A DNA stretch of 14,927 nt from contig JAAZUV010000019.1 in NCBI GenBank assembly GCA_018623995.1, positions 1 through 14,927 on the forward strand, given 5' to 3'. Shown piece after piece: positions 1 through 7,581 of this stretch; position 1 is the stretch's first letter; the number at the start of each line of letters is the position of its first letter. The notes below the pieces were generated by a model. That model was not told the DNA's origin. It saw only the letters and a program-made list of their open reading frames with translations, and did no database searches. Made by a program: the position numbers and the translations under genes. The DNA is from Methanobacteriota archaeon (GTDB lineage: Archaea; Thermoplasmatota; Poseidoniia; Poseidoniales; Poseidoniaceae).

Positions 1-745
1 AAATGATGCACTGATCGTCATCACCCATTCGTGCGAGAAGACGACCCAAGGCCCACAATTTGTTGGCCCGGCCAATTGAGATCTTGTACAAATCGATTGG
101 AGGGACATCAAGTTCTTCCTCATTGGTCATAACAAACTCAGGGTTGTTTGTGAACTCGTTTGCTGCATCAAGAATCTCTTGTGGGAACGTTGCAGAGAAG
201 AGAAGCGTTTGTTCACGAGCAGTCGTTCGCTCCAAAATCCAAAGAATGTCTGGAAGGAATCCCATATCCAACATCCGATCAGCTTCATCAAGACAAAAGA
301 TCTCAACCTTGGCAAGGTCAAGGTGTCCACGCTCCGACATATCCATCACACGACCAGGTGTTCCAACGATGAGGTCAACACCGTCGTCAAGTCCCTTTGC
401 TTGCTTCTCGAGGTCGGTTCCACCATACACGGTCATGATGGAAAGTCCAGCATCTCCTTGCAACTGATTCATTTCTTCCGCAACTTGTTGGGCGAGTTCA
501 CGTGTTGGTGCAAGGACCAAGCCTTGCAGACTTCCAGTTGGCTGGCATCGCTCAAGAATTGGAATACCAAACGCAGCGGTCTTTCCCGAACCTGTTCGGG
601 CTTGGCCGATGACGTCTTGACCAGAGCGAGCGATGGGGATCGTGTCGCGCTGAACTTCTGTCAAGCATTCCCATCCAAGCGATGCAATACCTTGCATGAT
701 GCTGTCGGGAAGTTGAAGAGAATCGAATCGTGTTTTAGTGAACAT
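1..745 (-). CDS. DEAD-box ATP-dependent RNA helicase, 3' end beyond window edge
   Basis: This is the N-terminal 248 codons of a cytoplasmic DEAD-box RNA helicase, which couples ATP hydrolysis to local unwinding of RNA duplexes (rRNA maturation, mRNA turnover, cold adaptation). Visible motifs by residue: Q-motif Gln at 32, Walker A ARTGSGKT at 49-56, PTRELA at 80-85, GG at 108-109, TPGR at 129-132, DEAD at 153-156 and SAT at 184-186. RecA-like domain 1 is therefore complete and in order. Domain 2 (motifs IV-VI) begins about where the window ends. The ATG at 743-745 is preceded by a strong SD, GGAAGGAG, 5 nt upstream, so this start is well supported. It is the last visible gene of a minus-strand run (HEAT protein, 67-residue protein, helicase). 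A 59-nt gap containing a structured leader separates it from the 67-residue gene. Whether it is closer to bacterial RhlE/DeaD or to another subgroup cannot be judged without the C-terminus. Confidence 0.95.
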   Translation of the reverse strand, partial: MFTKTRFDSLQLPDSIMQGIASLGWECLTEVQRDTIPIARSGQDVIGQARTGSGKTAAFGIPILERCQPTGSLQGLVLAPTRELAQQVAEEMNQLQGDAGLSIMTVYGGTDLEKQAKGLDDGVDLIVGTPGRVMDMSERGHLDLAKVEIFCLDEADRMLDMGFLPDILWILERTTAREQTLLFSATFPQEILDAANEFTNNPEFVMTNEEELDVPPIDLYKISIGRANKLWALGRLLARMGDDDQCII

Positions 746-755
746 GTGTGCTCCT

Positions 756-794
756 TCCGTCTCTTTGGTTCAGGCCACCGAGACGGAGGTGGCC
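756..794 (-). promoter_or_regulatory. Possible pseudoknot-forming leader of the DEAD-box helicase gene
   Basis: On the minus strand, GGCCACC (794-788) and GGTGGCC (779-773) form a perfect 7-bp stem. Its 8-nt loop is TCCGTCTC (787-780). That whole loop is perfectly complementary to GAGACGGA at 763-756, and the last bases of this partner (GGA, 758-756) begin the SD GGAAGGAG of the helicase gene. The elements are ordered stem arm, loop arm, stem arm, 9-nt linker, loop partner, as in an H-type pseudoknot. An alternative 8-bp hairpin using the loop arm is also possible. No T-run follows, so a plain intrinsic terminator is less likely. A regulatory role in translation of the helicase is inference. 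Confidence 0.45.
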
Positions 795-804
795 CCCACG
801 CACA

Positions 805-1008
805 TCAGAAGTTTTCTCGATCCTTAATTTCCGCCTGAAGTTGGCCCATCCAGTACTTCTTGGCGTTGTCACGGTTGAGCGGTCGACGCATTTGTCGAAC
901 GTGCTCAAGGATGTATTGTCGGAATTTGAGAGCCTTGGTTCGGTTCACACCTTTTGGCGTAATTCCTTCCCATAGTCGGTCGAATTGAAGTTCTTTGTCG
1001 TCCATCAT
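805..1008 (-). CDS. Small hypothetical protein, 67 residues
   Basis: I do not recognise this protein. It starts with a double Met. The first ATG (1006-1008) has GAGGT 6 nt upstream and is preferred; the second would lie 9 nt away. The protein is charged and looks mainly helical, with conserved-looking aromatic and basic clusters (FDRLWEGITPKGVNRTKAL near residues 9-27, KKYWMGQLQ near 50-58), no Cys, no signal peptide and no membrane helix. It is likely a small soluble protein, possibly nucleic-acid or ribosome associated, but that is a guess from charge alone. It sits 50 nt after the HEAT-repeat gene and 59 nt before the DEAD-box helicase gene on the same strand, so it is probably co-transcribed with one or both. 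The good SD and the position filling an otherwise empty gap argue that it is real. Confidence 0.7.
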   Translation of the reverse strand: MMDDKELQFDRLWEGITPKGVNRTKALKFRQYILEHVRQMRRPLNRDNAKKYWMGQLQAEIKDRENF

Positions 1009-1058
1009 GCGATGACCTCGATGTCCAAGCGACCAAGCACCCCCTCATAACCATGTCG

Positions 1059-2294
1059 TTAGGCGTCTTGCACGTCGTCATCTCGTGGAGCGTCCAGCAG
1101 ATGCGGTTCTGGAGGAGCATTTCCAAGCCCAACCGCTTTTCCTTGCGCATGGGCAACTTCTCGTTCCAAGGCTGGAACGGGTAGTGCCGGAGAAAGGAAG
1201 GCGTTCTTCTCAGCTTCCGTGCCTTCAATCGATGCATCGAAGGTCATTTCAGTCAACATCTTCTTCAGTTCGGCATTGGTTTCGGTTTGAAGTAATTCAG
1301 TGGCAACGAGACGTAGTTTGTCTTCAACAAGCAACATTGGAAGCATCTCAATGCAGGACTTACGAACAACGGCGTTTGGATGACGGGCACCGTTCATGAT
1401 CAGATTACGAGCACGTGAGTCGTCCGTATCCATTGAACGAATGGCGCGTAGAGCATTGTTTCGAACCTTCTCATCCGAATCGAGAATGGCTCGCTCGGTG
1501 AGCATAATTGCAATTCGCGGTTCCTTCTTTGAGAGCGATGAGAGCGTCTGGGATGCATTTCTTCTCACTTCTGCATCAGCATCGTTCAGCGCCCAGGAGA
1601 TGAGATCCCATCCCATGGCACCAGCACGCTGAACAATGTTCCTGAGCAATTTTGAGGCCTTTCGCCTCAACCGAACATCATCAACCAGAAGCAACTCATC
1701 GATGTGGTCGCAAACGACTTCTGGCCATGTCTCAGTGAGTGCTTTCAAGCCACGCCAAGCGGGTTCGCTTCGAGCTGCAATGGTCGAACGCAATTCTTGT
1801 GCAAGCGAACTGTCCACACCTGAGGGAAACGTTGGAGCAGCCTGTTCAAGACACGTACTTGCAGCCTGTCGTACACGAACATCGTCATCATCGAGGAGAA
1901 CCGAAAGCCAATCAAACAATTCATCCGAACGTTGCTCAGCGACCGTTGGGAGAACCTCAAGGGCCGCAACACGAACGTCTGCATCATCGGACTCGAGAGC
2001 CAGCAGCAAACTCGCATGCGCTCGATCTGCCCACACACCCTTCAAACGACCAAGACCTTGAACACCATCAACTCGAGAAAGTGTATGGCGACCACCGTTC
2101 CAATTGACCGTTAAGTGCTCAGTTTGTCCAGTAGAGAGGTCATGAAGTTCTTGTCGAGTGCACTCCAACCACGGCCCAATACGCTCTTTTTTGTTGGTTT
2201 TACGAGTCTGACGACGCCCTGTTGCAATGGGCAAACCCGTTCGTGGATCTCGTGCAATGTACTCTCGAACCATTGTACCAATCAAAGGGTGCAT
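1059..2294 (-). CDS. HEAT-repeat protein
   Basis: This 411-residue soluble protein is built largely of helical HEAT-type repeats, which usually form a curved scaffold for protein-protein or protein-nucleic acid contacts. About seven repeats can be read between residues 92 and 325. Most carry the D-D/N-x-x-V-R-x-x-A pattern: DDADVRVAAL near 103-112, DDDVRVRQAA near 136-145, VDDVRLRRKAS near 204-214, DADAEVRRNAS near 238-248, DSDEKVRNNAL near 272-282 and HPNAVVRKSC near 305-314. The first 90 residues are basic and unlike the repeats. The last 60 are acidic and Pro/Ala-rich and probably disordered. There is no signal peptide or membrane helix. The start is uncertain: ATG at 2292-2294 has only GGAAG touching it, and the ATG seven codons later has no SD, so leaderless initiation is possible. 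It is divergent from the kelch gene (85-nt gap) and heads the minus-strand run ending in the helicase. Partner and function are unknown. Confidence 0.85.
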   Translation of the reverse strand: MHPLIGTMVREYIARDPRTGLPIATGRRQTRKTNKKERIGPWLECTRQELHDLSTGQTEHLTVNWNGGRHTLSRVDGVQGLGRLKGVWADRAHASLLLALESDDADVRVAALEVLPTVAEQRSDELFDWLSVLLDDDDVRVRQAASTCLEQAAPTFPSGVDSSLAQELRSTIAARSEPAWRGLKALTETWPEVVCDHIDELLLVDDVRLRRKASKLLRNIVQRAGAMGWDLISWALNDADAEVRRNASQTLSSLSKKEPRIAIMLTERAILDSDEKVRNNALRAIRSMDTDDSRARNLIMNGARHPNAVVRKSCIEMLPMLLVEDKLRLVATELLQTETNAELKKMLTEMTFDASIEGTEAEKNAFLSPALPVPALEREVAHAQGKAVGLGNAPPEPHLLDAPRDDDVQDA

Positions 2295-2379
2295 CCTTCC
2301 AGTGATTATGAACCTTCACTTACCACGTTCTGGACAGAGGTTGGCAACCCTCAAGAACGGGATGAATCAACGGTAGCCT

Positions 2380-5300
2380 ATGTGGTATCGTCGCGCCGTG
2401 CTCGGTTTGCTGTTGACCTTTATCATGGTCCTTGGCACAATCAACCCTGCACAGCTTCTTCTCGACGAGCAAGCATCAGAAATTGACCGAGCAAACGGTG
2501 AAGAAATCAACTTCAACGGACAAGGATTCTTACTCAACAAGGTCGACAAGAACACAACCACGAACGAAATGGAATTGCAACGCCCTGAAATTACCTGGGC
2601 ACCTACTACGGGCGGCGGCCTCATGATTACGAGAGCGCATGGCTGCATGGCACATGACACAACCAACGAATTGGTTTACCTCATGGGTGGAAGAACGGAC
2701 CCAGACCCACAACAAAGCAACGATGAGTCAGCAACGAATCTGGTCGAGATTTGGAACCAATCAACCGAAACATGGTCACTCGCCCAATTTAACATGCCAA
2801 ACACCCAACAGTATCACGAATGCGTCCAAATCAATGACAAAATATACGCCATTGGCGATTGGTACCCAAACGTATCACCAGCACGAAAATCGACTGGTCA
2901 GGTACAGATCTACGACATCGCAGCAGAAGCTTGGGTCAACAACACGACCAGTATGCCACCTTCCAAGGAGGTCGGTAACTTTGGCATGGCATCCATTGGA
3001 AACAAAATCTACATTGCGGGTGGCGTTCAGAATTCTTCAGCGAACGACGCGACCGATCGTCTTCTCGAGTACAATACGGTAACGGGCATTTGGACCGAAC
3101 TCGCCAACATGACAGAGAAGCGATTTGCTTTTCCGTTGGTTGAATATCACGGACTTCTCTATGCCTTCGGCGGTCTGCAAGGACCGTACACATGGAGCAA
3201 TCAGCCGGTCATCAACACGAGCGAGGTATACAATCCCTCAACCAACACCTGGACCAAATTGCCCAACATGTCCTTCCATCGATTTGGAATGGCAGCCTCT
3301 GTTCACAACGATGAGATTGTTCTCATTGGCGGACACAGCCAAAGTGCGTCTGTCAAAGACACATGGGGTTATGTCCCAGCATCAAATGAGTGGAGAAAGC
3401 AAGATGATTTGTCCATCGGCATCTTTGACCTTGCTGCCATCGATGCGGATGGAGTCACCGTCTTCGCAGGAGGCGATCTTTCTTCACAGCCATACAGTAG
3501 CGGCTGGGGCGTTCAGTATCTCGATGAAACTGAAATTGCTCCTCGAATCGAAAACCACACTGGATGGATTTCTTCCCCGATCAACAATCTTGCGACCACA
3601 GAACACGGCTCAGCGTCCCTGATGTGGATGGAACTTACCGGTTCGACGCCCACTTCAACGGCCATGGGATTCCAGTATCGCGTATCCAATTCAGAAACTG
3701 GTGTTGCATCTGAAACATGGAAGCCTGTTGACACATTGAATCCGGCCAATCTTGCCGTTCTGGGCATTGGTAACCATTCTCTTTCGGGCGTTGCAGCAAG
3801 CGATAACGGTTTGATGGAATACCGGATTCAACTCTACACGGAAGAAGTCCAAGATTGGGTCATCCCGAATTTGGATGCATTACGATGGGGTGCAGAAGAG
3901 GCTTCGTTTTCCTTGAGCAATCCTTCAGCCATTCAACCCAATGCTCCACAGATTACATTCTCAACCCATCATGCAGCCATGGAGCAAGAACTTGCACAAC
4001 CTGCTGTGTTTGAGTTTGCCATGATCAAGGCAACGACTGAAGGGTTCATCCATCCCAATGCCGTTTGGACAACAATTCGTGTTTCTCCTGACGGAAGTTC
4101 ACCGATCGTGAGTGATACGGACAATCTGTTGGACAGCAGTGGCGTTTCCCTATCCGCACAAACAAATGGCGTTCGGGATATCGACTGGGCACTCTCATTC
4201 AACGACATGGATACCGATAATGTCCTGATTCGCGTGTCCACTGAAGGTGTTGCAACATCAACGTACACACACCCGACACCGGTGAACATCGATCGTTCAA
4301 TTTCAGTCTTCATGGATTCTGTTTCATCCAATTTTTCAACGCAAGGTGGAAACGACGTCTCACAGGATGAAGTTCTACGCGGAGGTTCTTCCATGACCGT
4401 GGCAGTCGACCATGCTTACTCGAGCAGTGGCTTGAGGCCTCTTTCAAACAACATCAAAGTACGCCTCCATGTCGACATCGACCTACGATCGCAAGACGAA
4501 AACATGCCACAATCGTGGTACAATATGTCCACAGCATTCGTTGGCCTGAGTGCCAATCAGCCAACAGAATTTATTCTCACCTTGCCAGCAAATGTCTCTG
4601 GACAAACCTTCGTTCACCTTGAGGCGCAAACCACGGACTCGCTTGAGTTAACCGTCGATCAAGCCGCATCGTCCATTCGATTCCTCCTCGATTCCTTCGC
4701 TCCGGTGGTGATGACAACCTCTCCACTTGTTGATTCATATCTCAATGTCAACCAAAATCGCACAGTGACCTTGAATGTCTACGATGCAGTTGGGTTTGCA
4801 CAGAACAGCATTCAATCCTATGTTTGGCTCGAGGGTATCCACGATGCGAACGCCAACGGCCTTGCCGATTCAAATGAGCGAGTTCTTGTAGAGCACGAAG
4901 TCATTAACATCGACACATCGTGGCAATTCATGTTCTATCTCGATGAATCTGGGAACGCAGAAGGCGATGCAGTGAGTGTCTTCCTTGAGGGCACGGATCG
5001 TGATGGGCGTGACATTCTCACCGACGGGCTTGGACAAGGCCACCTGTACTGGACAAGTCGACTACCGACGAAGTCGACCATCGTTTCAGTCGAAGAACGC
5101 TATCCGACGGAGAGCGGAGTTGCCCAACGCTTGCAGCCAACAAAGGTGAGTGGTTGGGACGTCGTTGTTTCCGATGACAACAGCCTTGGCGACATCAACA
5201 CCGTCCGCATCACGTTGGGTGGAGACGATGACCTCGGCCTGCTTTATCGCAGCAATGAAGGCTGCTCCGCCATCGATGGGCGATTGTTCGCAACCGATGC

Positions 5301-6987
5301 ATGCCAAGGAACCATCATTGGGGACGAACTCCATATCGCCTTTGACTTTGAAGTCATGTGGCAAATGAAATCCACTGGCATCAACATCGGTGCGCTCCAA
5401 GTCCGTACCTATGATGAAGACGGATTTACGTTCTATGATGAAACCAGTGCATGGACGTTCGAACGTGATCTAACAGTTACAATCGATTCCATGGAAGACA
5501 TTTCTGGCGATGTTGCTTCGCTGACTGCAGGTCCGCTTTCGATGAACACTGCATTGCAGACCAACGATGTGATTGAAGTCACTGGAAGCGTCGAACACAC
5601 GACAAGCGGAGAGGCCTACACAGGCACTGTAGCCTTGCGCTGGAATGGACAGTTCCAAGCATCAAACTGGGTAGGAGGCCAAACTGTGATTGTTGAAAAC
5701 GGAACCTTCACAACGACCTTCAGTGTTCCCGAATCGAGTGGAAAAATCTTCGATGCTGAACTTGAAGTGTGGGATCCAATCGAATACGATCGTTTCTTTG
5801 AGACAGAATTCCCCGACCTTATCATCGATGGAGATGCACCTTTGCTGCTCACATCAACCTTCAATCAAATCTCACGATTCGACCTTGGTCAAGTCGACAT
5901 TGGAGCCAACATTGAGGAACCACAATCGTGGACAAAAGGTCTAGAAATGACCTGTCAGGTCAGATCGACAACGATTGAATGGGAACCGGTCACACTTGTG
6001 CGAGAACCAATGGATGTGTTCGATGGTCGCACATTGTTCTCGTTCCGGTTCAATTTCTCAGAATCGGGACAACCATCGCTGCTTGGATCCCAAGCAAGCT
6101 TGGATTGTTGGGCGTCTGGCATGGATGATGCTGGCTGGAGTCTTGTTTCGCAAGGCCCAAATTCTGCAGAATCACCGTGGACGTCGATTTCTCTCACTTC
6201 CGCAGGCCCTGATTTGCAAATTTCAAAGGTCAGTTTTGACGATGAACTCATCGCCAATCAGGAAGTCACTGCAACTGTTCAAGTGTTTAATTCTGGAGAG
6301 CGCATACAAGATGCGTTCAATGTAAGCGTCTTCCTTGTCAGAGGAGATACAAGCACACTCATCGCTCAGAAGGCCTTCCCTGGCCTAGATACGTCGGAAG
6401 CAGGCAACATGCGCCTCATTGTTGACGTACCCGAAGGTACGTGGAATCTTGATGTTGTGATCGATTCTGATTCAGTCATAGCCGAGTTGGATGAGACCAA
6501 CAATGCTTGGTCTGAAACATACCAGTCATCAGGAGAAGGTTTCTCTGCAACCATCCTCGTAGCAGGAGGCTCACTCATTGCCATCGTCGCAGGAGCCATG
6601 GTCCTTCTCAGGCTACGAAAGGTACCCAAGGTGGCGAACGACGTTGTCGAAGAAGTGCAAGACGTTGCGAAAGAAGTTCCTGTCATCGAAAAGAAGACTG
6701 GGCCTGCAAACGTTGCAACTGCCACCCCAGGTCCAAAGAAGCGAGGCCCACCACCGGCAAAGTCCAAGCCAGTTGTTGCCGAAACATCGCCTGCAGAAGC
6801 CGCTGCTGCACAATTTGCAGCACTGGACGCACTCACACCAACTGTCGATGTTGAACGTGTTGGAAGTTGGGAAGACTTGCCGGCTGGAGGCGAGTACGAT
6901 TACACGGCTGAAGGCACCTTCTACGTTGGCGATACCTGCGGAAGATGGAAACTGCTTGATGATGGCGAGTTTGAAAAAGTGGCATAA
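2380..6987 (+). CDS. Giant exported kelch/CARDB surface protein with C-terminal membrane anchor
   Basis: This 1535-residue protein begins with a Sec-type signal sequence (Arg pair at 4-5, hydrophobic core about 6-22). Residues about 81-370 hold five to six kelch motifs with paired Gly and spaced Tyr/Trp (YLMGG, IYIAGG, YAFGG, IVLIGG, VFAGG), predicting a beta-propeller. A long beta-rich region follows, with an EF-hand-like loop at 822-833. A CARDB-like Ig fold lies at about 1276-1380, ending in the typical ELDETNN motif. One membrane helix (about 1387-1410) is followed by basic residues, a Lys/Pro/Ala-rich linker and a compact tail (about 1497-1534) with WEDLPAGGEYDY and GRWKLLDDGEF. The ectodomain has many N-x-S/T sites. 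The in-frame stop TAG at 2374-2376 makes ATG 2380 the first possible start; no clear SD is seen. The design suggests a cell-surface recognition or adhesion protein with a cytoplasmic tail. The ligand is unknown. The next gene follows after 12 nt. Confidence 0.9.
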   Translation: MWYRRAVLGLLLTFIMVLGTINPAQLLLDEQASEIDRANGEEINFNGQGFLLNKVDKNTTTNEMELQRPEITWAPTTGGGLMITRAHGCMAHDTTNELVYLMGGRTDPDPQQSNDESATNLVEIWNQSTETWSLAQFNMPNTQQYHECVQINDKIYAIGDWYPNVSPARKSTGQVQIYDIAAEAWVNNTTSMPPSKEVGNFGMASIGNKIYIAGGVQNSSANDATDRLLEYNTVTGIWTELANMTEKRFAFPLVEYHGLLYAFGGLQGPYTWSNQPVINTSEVYNPSTNTWTKLPNMSFHRFGMAASVHNDEIVLIGGHSQSASVKDTWGYVPASNEWRKQDDLSIGIFDLAAIDADGVTVFAGGDLSSQPYSSGWGVQYLDETEIAPRIENHTGWISSPINNLATTEHGSASLMWMELTGSTPTSTAMGFQYRVSNSETGVASETWKPVDTLNPANLAVLGIGNHSLSGVAASDNGLMEYRIQLYTEEVQDWVIPNLDALRWGAEEASFSLSNPSAIQPNAPQITFSTHHAAMEQELAQPAVFEFAMIKATTEGFIHPNAVWTTIRVSPDGSSPIVSDTDNLLDSSGVSLSAQTNGVRDIDWALSFNDMDTDNVLIRVSTEGVATSTYTHPTPVNIDRSISVFMDSVSSNFSTQGGNDVSQDEVLRGGSSMTVAVDHAYSSSGLRPLSNNIKVRLHVDIDLRSQDENMPQSWYNMSTAFVGLSANQPTEFILTLPANVSGQTFVHLEAQTTDSLELTVDQAASSIRFLLDSFAPVVMTTSPLVDSYLNVNQNRTVTLNVYDAVGFAQNSIQSYVWLEGIHDANANGLADSNERVLVEHEVINIDTSWQFMFYLDESGNAEGDAVSVFLEGTDRDGRDILTDGLGQGHLYWTSRLPTKSTIVSVEERYPTESGVAQRLQPTKVSGWDVVVSDDNSLGDINTVRITLGGDDDLGLLYRSNEGCSAIDGRLFATDACQGTIIGDELHIAFDFEVMWQMKSTGINIGALQVRTYDEDGFTFYDETSAWTFERDLTVTIDSMEDISGDVASLTAGPLSMNTALQTNDVIEVTGSVEHTTSGEAYTGTVALRWNGQFQASNWVGGQTVIVENGTFTTTFSVPESSGKIFDAELEVWDPIEYDRFFETEFPDLIIDGDAPLLLTSTFNQISRFDLGQVDIGANIEEPQSWTKGLEMTCQVRSTTIEWEPVTLVREPMDVFDGRTLFSFRFNFSESGQPSLLGSQASLDCWASGMDDAGWSLVSQGPNSAESPWTSISLTSAGPDLQISKVSFDDELIANQEVTATVQVFNSGERIQDAFNVSVFLVRGDTSTLIAQKAFPGLDTSEAGNMRLIVDVPEGTWNLDVVIDSDSVIAELDETNNAWSETYQSSGEGFSATILVAGGSLIAIVAGAMVLLRLRKVPKVANDVVEEVQDVAKEVPVIEKKTGPANVATATPGPKKRGPPPAKSKPVVAETSPAEAAAAQFAALDALTPTVDVERVGSWEDLPAGGEYDYTAEGTFYVGDTCGRWKLLDDGEFEKVA

Positions 6988-6999
6988 GGACGTGACAAG

Positions 7000-7581
7000 A
7001 TGACCGAAGCAGATGCTGAAGACATTCGCCGTGTCCTCGCTATTTGCTTTCGAGGAGAGTCCGAGCTTGATGCCATGGATATTGAACGCATTCTTTCATT
7101 GGATATGGGATGGCTCAAGCCCGATGAAGCTGCAACATCTGTCCAGGCACTCATCGCATCAGGATGGTTGACTGGTGGCCAAGAGAATCTCTCACCAGTT
7201 GACGATTTCTCGTCCTCCGTGACGCCACTTGGATGGTATCCGAGACCTCAGCGCTTGATCCATCCAGTTTCTTACACACGTGCAGAAGCGTCAACATCGA
7301 ACTCTGTAGATGAGCCTACAGCAACCGACGAAGTTGCTGCTCAACCAGCAAAAATCACTCCGGTTCAACTCAAGGAAGAAGCAAACGATCCTCGTGCTGC
7401 AACAACCCGACGCTTGATGAAATACATTGCAAGGGCTTCTGGGCTCGATTCTGAGGAAGTTCAACGTCGAGCAACCCGTAAGCAACGTGCTTTGGTTCAT
7501 GTGACGGGATGGATGGCTCTGGCACTGGTCGCTCGAGATCAAGGTCTCGATATGGACAGTGTAATACAAGCACTCAGTTAA
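7000..7581 (+). CDS. DUF2240-like archaeal protein
   Basis: This 193-residue soluble protein resembles, from memory of the family pattern, archaeal DUF2240 proteins of unknown function. Their N-terminal segment reads like ILSLDMGWLKPDEA followed by a short 'region of GWL/GLL' and a Pro-rich turn (here residues about 30-80, with PLGWYPRP). The C-terminal helical part is at about 130-193 (RATRKQRALVHVTGWMALALVARDQ region). The two parts are joined by an acidic, Pro/Ala-rich linker (about 95-125) that looks unstructured. There is no signal peptide; the C-terminal Ala/Leu-rich helix is amphipathic rather than clearly membrane-spanning. The N-terminal half could be a winged-helix-like fold, which is inference. 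The ATG lies 12 nt after the kelch protein stop with AGGA about 9 nt upstream, indicating co-transcription. Its stop TAA overlaps the convergent exporter gene stop by three bases within a shared TTAA. Confidence 0.75.
   Translation: MTEADAEDIRRVLAICFRGESELDAMDIERILSLDMGWLKPDEAATSVQALIASGWLTGGQENLSPVDDFSSSVTPLGWYPRPQRLIHPVSYTRAEASTSNSVDEPTATDEVAAQPAKITPVQLKEEANDPRAATTRRLMKYIARASGLDSEEVQRRATRKQRALVHVTGWMALALVARDQGLDMDSVIQALS

Noticed and set aside
179..838. Plus-strand 219-codon open frame antisense to the helicase gene
   Set aside because: The minus strand encodes a clear DEAD-box helicase with all domain 1 motifs in order, so this is a shadow frame.
1636..2061. Plus-strand Ser/Arg-rich frame antisense to the HEAT-repeat gene
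   Set aside because: Its Ser/Arg/Thr-rich composition mirrors the opposite-strand repeats; it has no SD and no family features.
6366..6836. Minus-strand 156-codon Ala/Ser/Thr-rich frame inside the kelch gene
   Set aside because: It is antisense to the CARDB, membrane helix and Lys/Pro linker region, which is clearly coding on the plus strand. The composition is that of a shadow.
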